Assembly (NCBI GenBank): GCA_037693485.1
Contig: CM075344.1
Coordinates: forward strand, 39,838,501 to 39,902,500
Length of the DNA stretch: 64,000 nt
Reading direction: 5' to 3'
Source: Kitagawia praeruptora
Taxonomy: Eukaryota; Streptophyta; Magnoliopsida; Apiales; Apiaceae
Both the position numbers and the translations under genes were made by a program. The first letter of the stretch is position 1. The number at the start of each line of letters is the position of its first letter. This document shows, piece by piece, positions 33,930 to 45,476 of this stretch. The notes below the pieces were generated by a model, which saw nothing but the letters and a program-made list of their open reading frames with translations, did no database searches and was not told the DNA's origin.

Positions 33930-35953
33930 TGGGATCCAAGCAGTGTCTCTATGGCGGGCAGGCTGATTCTGTTAAAAGCAACTATAGACAGCATGCCTAT
34001 GTTCTGGTTCAATCTCTATCGTATCCCAATGACAGTTTTGAATAAGCTGGAACAAACTCGAAGACAGTTTCTTTGGGGGGGATATTGGCAAAGATGGGGT
34101 AACTTCGAAAACGCTACACTCTATAGGATGGAACAAGATCTACAAGAGCAAGACAGTTGGGGGATTGGGAATTTCCTCTCTTCAGAATAAGAACCTATCC
34201 CTTCTAGCAAAATGGTGGTGGAAATGCTATCGGGATAGATCAAAACTGTGGAACAAAGTCATAGTTCAAAAGTATGGCCACATGATGAATTATGATTTGG
34301 CATCCTTATCTTTAAACTCGGCAGCTTCTCCTACAGTTAATAATTTTTTGAGCATCAAGTCAGTGGCAGAAATAGCACCGTTTATGACAAAAATTAACTT
34401 TGAATGGATTATTCGAAATGGGGAGTTGGTGTTCTTTTGGGAAGATTGGTGGCATAGTTCGGGCCCAATGATGCTCAGATTTCCAAGCCTTTATAGAATC
34501 ATGAGATTCAAGCATTCTACAGTCAAGCATTTTGTAGATATGTGGAGAGATGGCTCAACCAATCAGGAATCCTTGTGGTATAGGAATCTTATGAACAGAG
34601 ATAAAGATTGGGTGGATCAACTCAATTCTATTGTGAACTCTATCAGATTCCAACAAGGAATTGATAATCTTATTTGGAAACCAGGGAAGGGATGTTTCTC
34701 AACCAAGCTCTTTAATGAGGTAATTCAAAGGCTACCTGCTTCGGTCTCTTTACAAAATAACATTTGGAATCTAATTTGGAAATCAAAATCCCTCCAAAAA
34801 TATCAATCTTTCTGTGGAAAACCCAATGGAATGCTCTGCCTACGAATCAGTTTCTTCACTCTAGGATCTCCTCCTTCTCTCCTCTTTGCAATAGGTGTAT
34901 GAAGGAAGAGGAATCTCTGAATCACCTTTTCTGGAAGTGTGATGTAGCAGTCTGGGCACGGGATTTTGTAGGAAGCTGGTGGAGTATTACAAAATTTCTC
35001 TCATCCATAGATCACTTTTCTCTTCGCCATCTACTCTCAGTAATTAGGAGTAATCATGCTGCAAAAATTTGGAGGCCAGTGGTAGCTGCTACTCTATGGA
35101 CAATATGATTATCCAGAAATGAAACCACCTTCTCCGGTATTAAAATATCTCGAGCATCTTTGGAGCACCTCATCTTCACTAGAATCTGCGAATGGGGGAA
35201 AGTATCAAACATGGTTCCATTTGGTAATGATCCTTTGTGGAAAGTTAACCCACATGGGGTAATGGCGCTATACCATGACAGATTAAATATGGATTTCTGG
35301 AAATATAAGCACGAGGCTTTTGATATAGTATGTGCGGTTGATGGTGCTTGGGGAAGATCTTCTCTCAACAAATATGGTGGTGGTATAGGAGGCAGCATCA
35401 AAAATAAAATTAGAGGCATTATCTACACATTCTCGGGTCCAGTTATAGCAAAATGTAGTTATGAAGCAGAATTATTAGCTATACTACTTGCAGTTCAAGT
35501 GCTAAAGAAAAAAGAGTTTGCAAAACTCTCAATCATCATCTGCTCAGATTCCAGTGATGCAATTAATTTTTTTAGAGATAGAGGAGATTGGGATGTAAAG
35601 CACCGGTTGAAACTACTCTCAGGTGAATTTCTGGATTTTGATCTCAAGGAATTAGTGTCAAAACTCTGCTTTGTGCAAAGAGAAATAAATCAAAATGCTG
35701 ATGATCTGGAAAAAAAAGGATTAGATAGGGTTAGTTTATCCTGTTTCTGGGATGCTACCTTTTTCTCTTCTTAATTCAGATAGAATTTCCTTCTGTTGGG
35801 ATTTCTGTTCTTCCTAATCAAAGGATCCGTATACTTAATTTTGTAAAGTGTATGTGATTTAGTAGAGTCATGTCGTGACTTAAGTTTCCAGTCGTTGTAA
35901 CCGAGATTCAAGGCTCTGCCTCTTTTATATATTCATGTTTATCAAAAAAAAAA
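33930..35953 (+). pseudogene. 5'-truncated L1 LINE: RT tail, zf-RVT and RNase H
   Basis: The remnant begins inside reverse transcriptase (MAGRLILLKATIDSMPMFWF), followed by the plant L1 post-RT region (LAKWWWKCYRD, FFWEDWW). Then comes a zf-RVT zinc-binding block (CNRCMKEEESLNHLFWKCD), and last RNase H. The RNase H acidic residues are visible as VDGAWG, YEAELLAI and CSDSSDAI, with NQNADDLEKKG near the end. Four frames are used (33951, 34165, 34764, 35160 starts), so there are at least three frameshifts, and a TGA at 35106 interrupts. An A-tract at 35944-35953 marks the 3' end. It starts just after a Helitron end, so the 5' cut could be either normal truncation or a disruption. Confidence 0.9.
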
Positions 35954-35960
35954 CTTCTAA

Positions 35961-36790
35961 TTTTTTTTTTTTTTTTTGACAAAATGCAAGTTCATTCCAT
36001 TAACTTAAAAAAGTCTAGCCGGGACAAAACCCCCAACTGACAATGCAATCAGGTTGATAAAACAATAAACGAGCTAAATAAATAGCCGCATTGTTTCCAG
36101 ACTGCTTAACAAACTGAATCCTTAGATTCTTGAAACTAAAAAAAGTTACAATGGTATCCCGATCAATCCTACTAGCATCAGCCCTGAAATCCGTAGTAGC
36201 ACAATTGACCCTCACATAAATGCGTACTGAAGCCCAATGTTCCAAACCTTCAACTGAAGTTGGGGAAGCATAAATTCCCGAAACCGGAACAAACTTTAAT
36301 TGTGAAAGGTGAGCTCTTGTGAATTCCACTACCAACTCAAGAATGCTCCAGCTATCTACATGCCGTAAAACAGCTATAGACATGCCAATACCCCAGCTAT
36401 CTACATGCCAAAAATCAGCTATAGACATGCCGTAAGTAGCATCGATGCAAGCTTTCAAGATTTCCCAAAATGCCAAATAAACCAATTTCAGTGGAAAAAG
36501 CAACCAAACAACCAAAAATAAAACACAACTAAACATAAACCCCAAACAATTGGGGACGAAAAACAACCCAAAAAGATGGGTACGGCAAAAGAGATCTCAC
36601 CCAAAAAGGATTAGATCTCGATTTTATTGAAAATCAAGAACTAGAAAGAGATGGAGGAATCGGAATGGAAGGATGGGAAGGGGAAGGCGGAGGAGATATT
36701 AAGAGATCGGAAGAAAAAGAGGGAGAAGGGAGGAGTGAGGCGGAGGGAGGGGGCCGGGGGTGAGAGGCGGGAGGGGGGCGGCGGCTAGGA
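35961..36790 (-). pseudogene. LINE-type or RNase H retrocopy with poly(A), minus strand
   Basis: A T-tract at 35961-35976 is the poly(A) tail of a minus-strand element. The 183-codon frame 36566-36015 ends in an RVT_3 RNase H-like tail: RIQFVKQSGNNAAIYLARLL resembles the family's final helix. Two near-identical 39-bp units encode GMSIADFWHVDSWGI and GMSIAVLRHVDSWSI. Above 36600, a pyrimidine-rich GC-rich leader on the minus strand (complement of the GGAGGGGGCC block at 36740-36790) resembles a LINE 5' UTR. The first RNase H catalytic residues are absent, so this is an internally deleted LINE or a processed copy. The true 5' end is not fixed. Confidence 0.55.
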
Positions 36791-36865
36791 TTAGTACTGA
36801 GAGTCGACTCTATTTAGACAATATGTGCTTCTCTATTTTTCTATTAATGAAATGTTAAAAGGAAG

Positions 36866-37000
36866 AGCGTCATGAGATAGCTCAAGTGGTAAGGGTTTAT
36901 CTCTTGTCGTCCTAGGTCCTGGGTTCGATTCTGGCTCACCTCGAAATTTGTTAGAACAGCTACTCATTTGTAAGGCATCTATAACCTTTATTAATAAGCG
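36866..37000 (+). mobile_element. tRNA-derived SINE-like fragment
   Basis: TAGCTCAAGTGGT at 36878-36890 matches a polymerase III A box, and GGTTCGATTCT at 36922-36932 matches a B box with tRNA-like spacing. The acceptor arm does not close and the T stem is weak, so I do not call a functional tRNA. A non-tRNA tail follows to about 37000. Confidence 0.5.
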
Positions 37001-37013
37001 AAACACCCTTTTA

Positions 37014-38031
37014 ACGGTACCACTTTTGGTTTCACCCCTATAATCCTATTTCTATTATAATTCTATGATGTTTTTTAATAAAATAGAAATTCTATTATAA
37101 TTATAATTCTTTTATTACAACTTTAAATAAAAAAAATAGTTTCATCCCTAGAATCATATTCCCTTACAATTCTATGTTAGTTTTTTAAGAAAATAAAAAA
37201 ATTGAAATCCTATTATAATTATAATACAATTTTTTATCATAAAAAATTGAAATTCTATTATAATTATAATACAATTTTTTTAATCATAACTTAAAATCAA
37301 ATACGATCGATTCTTTAAAAGATTTTTCAAGGAACACCCCTTTAACAATATACCACTTTTGGTTCGCACCATATTTGGTTTCACTCCTAAAATCCTATTT
37401 TTACTATAATTCTATGTTATTTTTTAATAAAATAGAAATCCTATTGTAATTATAATTTTTTATTACAACTTTAAATAAAAAAATAGTTTCATCTCTAGAA
37501 CCATATTCACTTACAATTCTATGTTATTTTTTAACGAAAATAATAAAATTGAAATCCTATTATAATTATAATACATGATTTTTATAACAAATTAGAATAA
37601 AAAATAAAACGACCAATTCTTCAAAAGATTTTTCAAGCAGAACAACTAGAACATGTTTCTATACACTATTCTAGAACATTCTTCCCTGCGATTGTATGTT
37701 ATTTTTTTAAAAAAATATAATAAAATCGAAATCTTATTATTATTATAATTCTTATATTGTATTACCAATTTTTATTAAAATTATAATAAAAAAAGTTTAC
37801 CATCAATTATCCTAAATATTTTTCAATGAAAACAACCGAAACGTGTTTCCATGCACTTCTATTAAATAATCTAAGTTTATAGTTTGTTAATCGTATAAAT
37901 GTTTTTATGCAAATAACATAGTTCTTTTTATAATTTTTGTAATATAATTTTATAAATATTTAATTAAATAAAAAATAGTAATTATTTAACATAAATATCC
38001 GAACTCGTACTTCGCACGGGTTATCATCTAG
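37014..38031 (+). mobile_element. Helitron-like element with internal direct repeats
   Basis: Two blocks beginning near 37015 and 37345 share TTTGGTTTCAC, ATTATAATTCTATG, TACAACTTTAAATAAAAAAA and GAAATCCTATTATAATTATA, a direct repeat of about 300 bp. A third, weaker copy starts near 37670. The 3' end is a CGTACTTCGCACGGG hairpin followed by TTATCATCTAG and T. The 5' end is not certain. Confidence 0.55.
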
Positions 38032-38624
38032 TATAAGCCAAAATGGTAAAAAAAAAAAAAAAAAGGAGAAAAAAAACAAACCGGCTCGTTCCGTTCATGA
38101 CTTCGTCTTCATGTCTTGGTAACTTCATTTACACTGTATACAAGGGATGTATATGAGTTCACAGTACAGAGCAAAATAACATTTAAATCATTGGGCCGGT
38201 CCAGAGACCTAATTTCGTAATTTGAAGGTGCACCACGCTGCTTGATGATGGACTTATTAGCATAACCACAGCCCGCAGGGGCAATAAATTTCTTCTGGTC
38301 CAATCACAATGTTACCTGGGTTGTCCTTATGTACCTCATTTTTTTGGTTTAAACTAGTAAAAGCAAGAAGGTAGTAGTTTCAAAATCTTTTTTTTCATGG
38401 TATAATAACTAGGGGGTTAATGTGTAATAAAAGTATTTATCAAATGTATAATAATAATGTAATAAAAACAAAGAGTATTATAAATACATAATATAACTTT
38501 AAAAAATATAAGCAACTAATTGGAAATAAGCCTAAGAACAATATTATAATGTTTTTTTACATATACAAGAAAACAATTAATATAGTTAACAATATAACCA
38601 TATGGTATGAAATAAAATTCAAAA

Positions 38625-39632
38625 GGGAAAATTATTTCTAAAGTCCCTAAACTATTACCGTTTTTTTTTCTAAGTCCTTGAACTAAAAAAGTGAATTTCT
38701 AGGTAATCAAACTTTTGAATTTTTCCCATCGCAGTCCTTCCGTTAGATTTTGACTAACGACCGTTAGTCAATGATTTATTACTATTAGGCATTTCTTATG
38801 TAAGTCCCTAAACTATTAGGCATGTCTTATGTAAGTCCCTGAACTATTAGGCATTTCTTATGTAAGTCCCTGAACTGAAAATTTATTTACTTTCATTCTT
38901 TTTAGTTTAGAATTTTATTTATTTTCTTTTTTAACTTTGCATATATTTGTGTTCTGAAAAACATTAAAAACTTAATATATATGTACAATGTTTTCATTTT
39001 AACTTTGTTTATATTTATATTTTTAGTAATTTTTATAAAGTCGATGTAACAATATAAAAAATTGTTTAATTTATTCCTGATATGTAAATTTTAGATGTAT
39101 ATCACACTTTGGCGAATGAATTTTTTTATATAATTTCAATAAATTAGAATATATAATAAGTTCATGTATTTTTATAGTTTAGTTAACATTACTCATTTTA
39201 TTAGTTATTGAAAATAGAAAAGGTAACATGTTTTACCTGAGAAGGAAAATTTATTAGTTAATAGTAATAATAAGTAATTAAGTAATAATATATGCAAAGT
39301 TAAAAAAGAAAATTAGTAAAATTCTAAACTAACAAGGATGAAAGTAAATAAAAAATAAAAGAGTAATAAATGTGATTTTTAATATAAAATTGAGATTTAA
39401 ATTTAAATTTTCAGTTCAGGGACTTACATAAGAAATGCCTAATAGTTTAGGGACTTACATAAGAAATGTCTAATAGTAATAAATCATTGACTAACGGCGT
39501 TAGTCAAAATCTAACGGAAGGACTACGATGGGAAAAATTCAAAAGTTTGATTACCTAGAAATTCACTTTTTTAGTTCAGGGACTTAGAAAAAAAAATGGT
39601 AATAGTTCAAGGACTTTAGAATTAATTTTCCC
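38625..39632. mobile_element. Mutator-type MITE with long inverted repeats
   Basis: GGGAAAATTA at 38625 pairs with TAATTTTCCC ending 39632. Both ends are flanked by a perfect 9-bp duplication AATTCAAAA (38616-38624 and 39633-39641), the Mutator signature. The terminal inverted repeats extend about 240 bp and then resume inward after small gaps, to roughly 340 bp. The left arm has three copies of a ~33-bp unit (ACTATTAGGCATTTCTTATG) and the right arm two. There is no coding sequence. Confidence 0.92.
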
Positions 39633-39660
39633 AATTCAAAAAATATGAAGTAAAAAAATT

Positions 39661-40986
39661 AAGAGCTTTTTTCATAAATAAATAGGAAAAAGTAATTTTT
39701 TTGCACATTTACTTTTGTTAAGAATAGCTATTTGCAATTTTACTAAACTATTTGCAATTTCACTATACTAAGTTTCAAAATTGCAAAAATACTAACCCTA
39801 ACCCTTCCCCCCTTCCCTCCTCTTTCATAATCAGCCGCCTGTGTACTTTTTTTTTTTTAGGGTGGGATGCTATTTTGGTGGATTTGGGTTGCATGGTCCC
39901 GCAGGGGCAACCACTTTTAATGGATCAGCAACTGAATGCAACCCAAATCAGCAACTGAATGCAACTTTTTTTTAGGTGAGATTCTATTTTGGTGGATTTG
40001 GGTTGCATGGCCCCGCAGGGGCAACCACTTTCAACTGAATGCAAGCACATTCAACTGAATGCAGCCACATGCAACTAAATTTCTGATTTCAAGTTCCATT
40101 TTTCAAATGTCATTTTCGACCTTTTTTTTTGACTATATATATATATATATGTTAAAGTTAAAAAATGAGGTCGAAAATGACAACTGAAAAATGGAACTTG
40201 AAATCAGCATCTGAATGCAACAAGTTGAATGTGGTTGCATTTGGTTGAATAATGCCCCTGGCGGGGCCTTGCAACCCAAATCCACCAAAATCACCCACCT
40301 TAAAAAAAAGTTGAATGTGGTTGCATTTGGTTGAATATTGTCCCTGGCGGGGCCTTGCAACCCAAATCCACCAAAATCATCCCACCTTAAAAAAAAGTTG
40401 CATGTGGGGTTGCATTTGGTTGAATGGGGTTGCATTCAGTTGAATGTGGCCCTTGGCGGGGCCTTGCAACCCAAAATCCACCAAAATCATCTCACCTTAA
40501 AAAAAAAGTTGCATCTGGTTGCATTCAGTTGCTGATTTGGGTTGCATGGCCCCGCAGGGGCAACCACTTTCAACCGAACATGCAACGAAATTTCTGATTT
40601 CATGTTCCATTTTTCAAATGTCGTTTTCGACCTCTAATATATATATATATTATATATATATATTAGAGGTCGAAAACGACATTTGAAAAATGGAACATGA
40701 AATCAGAAATTTCGTTGCATGTTCGGTTGAAAGTGGTTGCCCCTGCGGGGCCATGCAATCCAAATCCACCAAAATAGCATCTCACCTTAAAAAAAAAAGT
40801 ACACAGGCGGGTGAAACTGAGTGTGAGTCGGCACATGGAGGGCACATGAGGGGAGGGGGGAAGGGTTGACCGAATTTGTTGTATTTTTGCAATTTCGAAA
40901 CTTAGTATAGTAAAATCGCAATTAATTCAAAGAGATAGTATATTTGCAAATAGAAACTTTAAACATAGTATTTTTGGTAAATATCC
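39661..40986. mobile_element. Palindrome-rich non-coding element
   Basis: The ends match a 216-bp element at 49351-49566: GAGCTTTTTTCATAAATAAA near 39663, and TTTTTGGTAAATATCC ending 40986. Inside, a unit containing TTTTGGTGGATTTGGGTTGC and CCCCGCAGGGGCAACCAC occurs at least six times in both orientations. A near-perfect palindrome spans about 40537-40780, centred on the TA run at 40646. A second hairpin lies around 40090-40200. ORFs here are by-products of the repeats. The target duplication is not clear (A-rich on both sides). Confidence 0.7.
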
Positions 40987-41248
40987 AAAAATAAAACAAT
41001 AAAATATTTTAAAAAAACACGGTAATGCAAGAGGGATATAAATTAGTAAGAGTACTGCTAGGTGCACAGAAAATTTGCACAGAAATATTTACAGAATGAG
41101 GTGGATTCCACTAATAAATGTTTTTATTGGTTGATACTAATGTGAATGCGGGGACATTGTGTTATAACCAATTAAATTAAGACGTACAATTATCATTTTG
41201 TGAAACTTAATGTAACTCTAGCGTTTTTCAATTAGTAATGACAGCCGC

Positions 41249-41874
41249 TAGCAGCCTTAAGCGCTGGAATTGCAGGATTAAGTATGTGTTTTCCAAGAGA
41301 AATAAGCTAGCAGCCTACATGGCGTCTACTGGAGCTCGCCATCTCAATGGTATGGTCATCCTGGGTGAGCCTATTGTTAGGATGGGAGAAGTGATAGATC
41401 TGGATTTAGGTTTTGGTTTGCATGGCCACATGTTTTTAATGAAGTGGCATTAGCAGAGGATGAATTGCATGTCCTAAATTAAGCAGTGTTGGTTGATGAA
41501 GGTGGTTTGCAAGGAGTAGGCGGTGAACAAGCATTCATGGTTCCCCAGAGGAGAATGCTGGTGCAATCTTCCAGGAAGATGAGCTGGATGGTGAGGACCA
41601 GTTGACAGAAATGGTCGAGGATGTTATGGTCTAAGCTAGTATTCGGTGTTGTCTTTGCAGTCTGTTTTCCTCAGCCTTGGGATTAGGGTCCTTAAGTTTT
41701 TATTTGCAGTAGTAGTAGTTTTAGGTTGCAGTAGTAGTTGTTTGGTTTGCTGTTGTAGTTGTCAGTCTTTTCTTGTAATCCCAGGAGTTTGATTGGGCGA
41801 AGTCATTCTCTAGGTCGGGGTCTGTGTTTCGCCTGTTTTCTTTAATGAATCTTCAGCTTATCTAAAAAATAAAA
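41249..41874 (+). pseudogene. 3' end of an L1 LINE with target duplication
   Basis: The insert is flanked by the 15-bp duplication AGTAATGACAGCCGC (41234-41248 and 41875-41889). The beginning encodes an RNase H tail (FSKRNKLAAYMASTGARHL), and the end is A-rich (TATCTAAAAAATAAAA). The pattern is that of a severely 5'-truncated target-primed LINE insertion. Confidence 0.85.
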
Positions 41875-41889
41875 AGTAATGACAGCCGC

Positions 41890-43960
41890 GTAACAGATCA
41901 TTTTTTGCAGTGGAACTCTCATGTGTGGATTTTTGCCAGCATTAACATCTCACTTTGGTCGTTTATACTACTACTGTATTCATTAATGATTAGGGATGAC
42001 ATAGATAAAATTAACCTTAAAATTATGATTTCAATCGTTTGTTTTCTTGACCAAATGTATTTTGAAAATCTTGATTGTTATATCACTTGTCTGGTAGTAC
42101 CAACCCCGTCACCATAAATACAGTTTATATACATTTAGTGTAAACGAACGAACACGCAAGAACATGATAGCTTAAGAATTTTGCTTTAAAGCAACCCATA
42201 GAAATCAATCCTCTCTGCGGAGATGTGCAAATACATGGACAATTCTCATAGTTTAGTCAATAAAATTAGGGAAATTATTAAAAATATCCATAGTATCAAT
42301 TTTTTTTTATAAAAATTGAATAGGTGTATGTGGTTGCGCAACAGATTATCGCATTTGAGTTGTAAATGAGATTGTATCGTAGTTTTGAAATAAAAATAAA
42401 AATAAATATTTTCTAAAAAAAAAACCAATAAAATTATGCACATGATCCATCATATCCTAGGAGACAAGCACAATCCTAGGAGATGCCAAGCACAATCCTA
42501 GGAGATGCCAAGCACAAACGTCTTAAGCAAGAATTATAAGATAATTATTGTGAGTTTGTGACAAGTAGTTTTAATTAATGGGTAAGATAGATTATTCTGG
42601 ATCCCAATTCTTTTCAACTGTTGAAAGTGTTTGCATTATGCAAGCACCAACGTATGGGACCAACGTATGGGTTTCTTGTTGTTTGAAAACTAAGTGAAAT
42701 GGACCATTACAGGATCACAACATACAACATGATTGACCTTTGAGAGTGACTACGTACGTTAATCAGTACCAGATCTAGGCCTATAGCTACTGAATTTTGC
42801 GCCCTAAGCAACTCTAACAGATATATTGAATCAAATAATTAAAGATCAGGCACGCTACAAAGTTTGGACTATGAAATTAAGATGGGTTTGAACTACAAGA
42901 GTTTCGTATGATTTAGTTTTTTTGTTATCTTTTTTTCTAGCTTTGTGAGTACCTCGACTAACTCTGGAGGATGACTAGCACATTATCCTACCGCCTTGGT
43001 CCAAGGTGAGACCGTGCACACCTGAAACACAATCTTACGTTCACCCTTACTACTTGAACCCGGGTGGGTGATCCAAATGACAAGTTTGTTGTACCTTTTG
43101 TTTACAAAACAAAAAAGTGTGGCATACAAGAAAATCCAGACATTGTACAGTGAATGAAATTCTCCCTACAATCCAAGGAATATTCTTCACTTGAGCCAAA
43201 CAACTAAGAAGAGTCAGAATTGAATTGAGAACCACATGTATGTATGTTTAGGAAATGTCAGAGGCATAACACTTTATTTCCTGCTGGGAATAAATTACCA
43301 GGGAGTTCTCTTTCCCATTAAACATTTCTATCTCAAGCTGCACCGAAAGATCAAATGTCCTGGTATGAATACACCTACAAGGCAAGTTAGTTTCACGACC
43401 ATACCTAAATTTATTCCCCCACAAAGTCACAGCTAGCTGTGTTTCTATTTATATGTATACTCTAGATACAATAACAATTTATGTATTAAAAACATTTTAG
43501 GAAATTCAGTTATCTCATGTTTTAATAAGTATTTACAGTGATTGTACAGCTAATGGTGCATATATATATGTGATGTTAATAATTTTCATTCTCTTCGAAT
43601 TTATTTGATATAAAAAAGAAAAATGCTAGAACTACCAAATTGTTTCCAAAATGATTCACACGTGCATTAATATGCGATTCAACGGTTAAAAAATTCAATT
43701 TTTTGGGATGCAATTTGAAACCACTAGCATTGCTCGTAGTTAGTTTAAAAGTTAAGAATCCTTAGAGCTTTACTCAATCAATTAAGTTCAATGGTGTTGG
43801 AGGGAAATCATGGCATCCAAAAGCAAAAAAAGTTAATAAAAAATTATCAGATTCCAAAACATAGAAGAAACTGATACAGAAATATGATGATCAGTAGTGA
43901 TTTAGCAAGATTTTATTTGTGAAAGTTCTTGCCATAACTAGGGCAGAAAGCGATGTACAA
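41890..43960. other. Intergenic DNA with no gene recognised
   Basis: AT-rich sequence with several short ORFs but no family motif, apart from the short minisatellite at 42454. CTCGACTAACTCTGGAGG near 42952 starts a GC-richer patch that I cannot assign. Confidence 0.5.
42454..42517. repeat. 22-bp minisatellite
   Basis: ATCCTAGGAGATGCCAAGCACA is repeated about three times, the first copy shortened. Confidence 0.85.
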
Positions 43961-43961
43961 T

Positions 43962-44441
43962 TGTTGGGCCGCCAGCGAGTCATAAATCCACAATAGTATG
44001 ATATTGTTCGTTTTGGACCAAAACCGCACAGATTTGTTTTTGGGTCATTTCCAAAAGGCCTCATACTAATAGAGTTTATTGGTTGCTTATATACAAAAGA
44101 ACTTTCTCTTATCTCGATGTGGTACTTGGGTTGACACTACCCAACAATCCTCCCCTCAAACCAAGAACCACATAACCCGTGGGTTGACACTACCCAACAA
44201 TCCTCCCCTCAAACCAAGAACCACATAACCCGTGGTCTTACACTTGCGATTAATCTGTCTACATCTTGCACCGCCACGATTCACCTCGCAGAACCTGCCG
44301 CCTGAACCCTTTCAGGAAGACTTTCGACACAAGGAACCCAACAGATCTCCAATCGCCATCAAGGGGAACCTCCCACATCGTAACACCGCAGCCCGTTACC
44401 CCCAAGATCCAATTACCAAACCATGGGCTCTGATACCAATT
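43962..44441 (-). mobile_element. LTR-retrotransposon remnant with PPT and tRNA-Met PBS
   Basis: A segment bounded by TGTTGGG (43962) and CCCAACA (44146) is 185 bp and looks like a short LTR. On the minus strand it is preceded by TTTGAGGGGAGGAT, a polypurine tract. A 53-bp unit with GTTGACACTACCCAACA and this tract is duplicated in tandem (44130-44182 and 44183-44235). At 44425-44438 the complement of TGGTATCAGAGCCC is an initiator-tRNA-Met PBS, followed by an LTR-like boundary (TGTTAGG at 44441). The internal part is under 300 bp, TRIM-sized. The sequence beyond 44441 does not match the 185-bp LTR, so the ends may come from different elements. Confidence 0.55.
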
Positions 44442-45340
44442 GTTAGGTCCCAAACAAAGGACAACCCTTGACGCAGCGGAATAACACCCCAAAGAGAAGA
44501 CTACAACCACAAGTTATAAGCTATAACAAGACAATAATCAAAGTAAACACACAAAGAAGAAGGAATTTGTTGGCCAAGTGAAAAAGCCTTTTTTTTCTTG
44601 TATATATTGATACGTTTCTGTTTTCTGTATACAATATCACAATACTTAAAAACTAGCTAATTCACTACCGTTTACATATCATATTAACTATGGGCCTAGT
44701 TTAAGAATTAACCCAAAAATACTTTTCGACAAAAAATACCCGTTCCGAGTCGCCTCACCACGGGGAGCTTAATCCACACCGTGGTGCAAAAACTTCTGCC
44801 CATACCTCAATAAACAGGCCTTCTGCACCTCCAAATCCGATCTTCACCGTTCATAATTTAGATATACGAGTAAGGAAAACGCTGTCCAAAATTCAGGACG
44901 ATCTGACCGTTGGAACTCCGAGAAACGCAAAAACAAAACAGCTAACGTAACCAGAAAAATTTCTGCGAATTTTTCACATTAACACCAAAAAACTAGCCCA
45001 ACCTTTCAATCTCACAACAATCGATTTAACATTTTTTTAAAAGTTTTCAAAAATTTAAAACATCACTTTAAGTAAAATTAAACTGCACACAATCTAACGA
45101 ACTTTATTCTTTGCCTCCTCTACGTACAATTATATACGTTTGCGTAGCTAGCAGTGCGACAGAGAAATTTTGGTTACTGAAAATGAAATGTTTGCATACC
45201 TAATTATTTAATTGCATAACCTAATAATTAATCTGTACAAATTTTGGAGTCCCACACATTGATTGCGTGCGGTAACCCACTTTAAAAAATAGTAATTACG
45301 TTTAATTCGCAGCTGAAATGTTTAATACGATTCTGGAAAG
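44442..45340. other. LTR-like remnant and upstream region of the oxidase gene
   Basis: The first 200 bases (TGTTAGGTCCCAAACA...) look like the end of a minus-strand LTR. The rest is unassigned. The oxidase promoter must lie at the right. Confidence 0.4.
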
Positions 45341-45343
45341 TAG

Positions 45344-45351
45344 TATTTAAA
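45344..45351 (+). promoter_or_regulatory. TATA box of the oxidase gene
   Basis: TATTTAAA lies 133 bases before the chosen ATG and would place the transcription start near 45375-45385. A second AT-rich site, AAATATATATC at 45394, is a weaker alternative. Confidence 0.5.
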
Positions 45352-45476
45352 GCAAACTCGACTACTCACCTTCAAACTCAACGAATCAAACACTAAATAT
45401 ATATCGCCAAGCTGAGTTGATAAAACAATACACATACATACTTTTCGACCACAAAAAAATTTTGTTTTCCATCAAC

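Noticed and set aside
36878..36940. A functional tRNA gene
   Set aside because: A and B boxes are present, but acceptor and T stems do not pair properly, so a SINE head is more likely.
38109..38303. 64-codon minus-strand ORF (MDQKKFIAPAGCGYANKSII...)
   Set aside because: Protein-like composition and a nearby A-tract made it look like an exon, but I recognise no family and see no splice context; too short to annotate.
40133..40435. 100-codon minus ORF and its plus-strand partners at 39752-40535
   Set aside because: They are translations of the repeated palindromic unit and of TA/poly(A) tracts.
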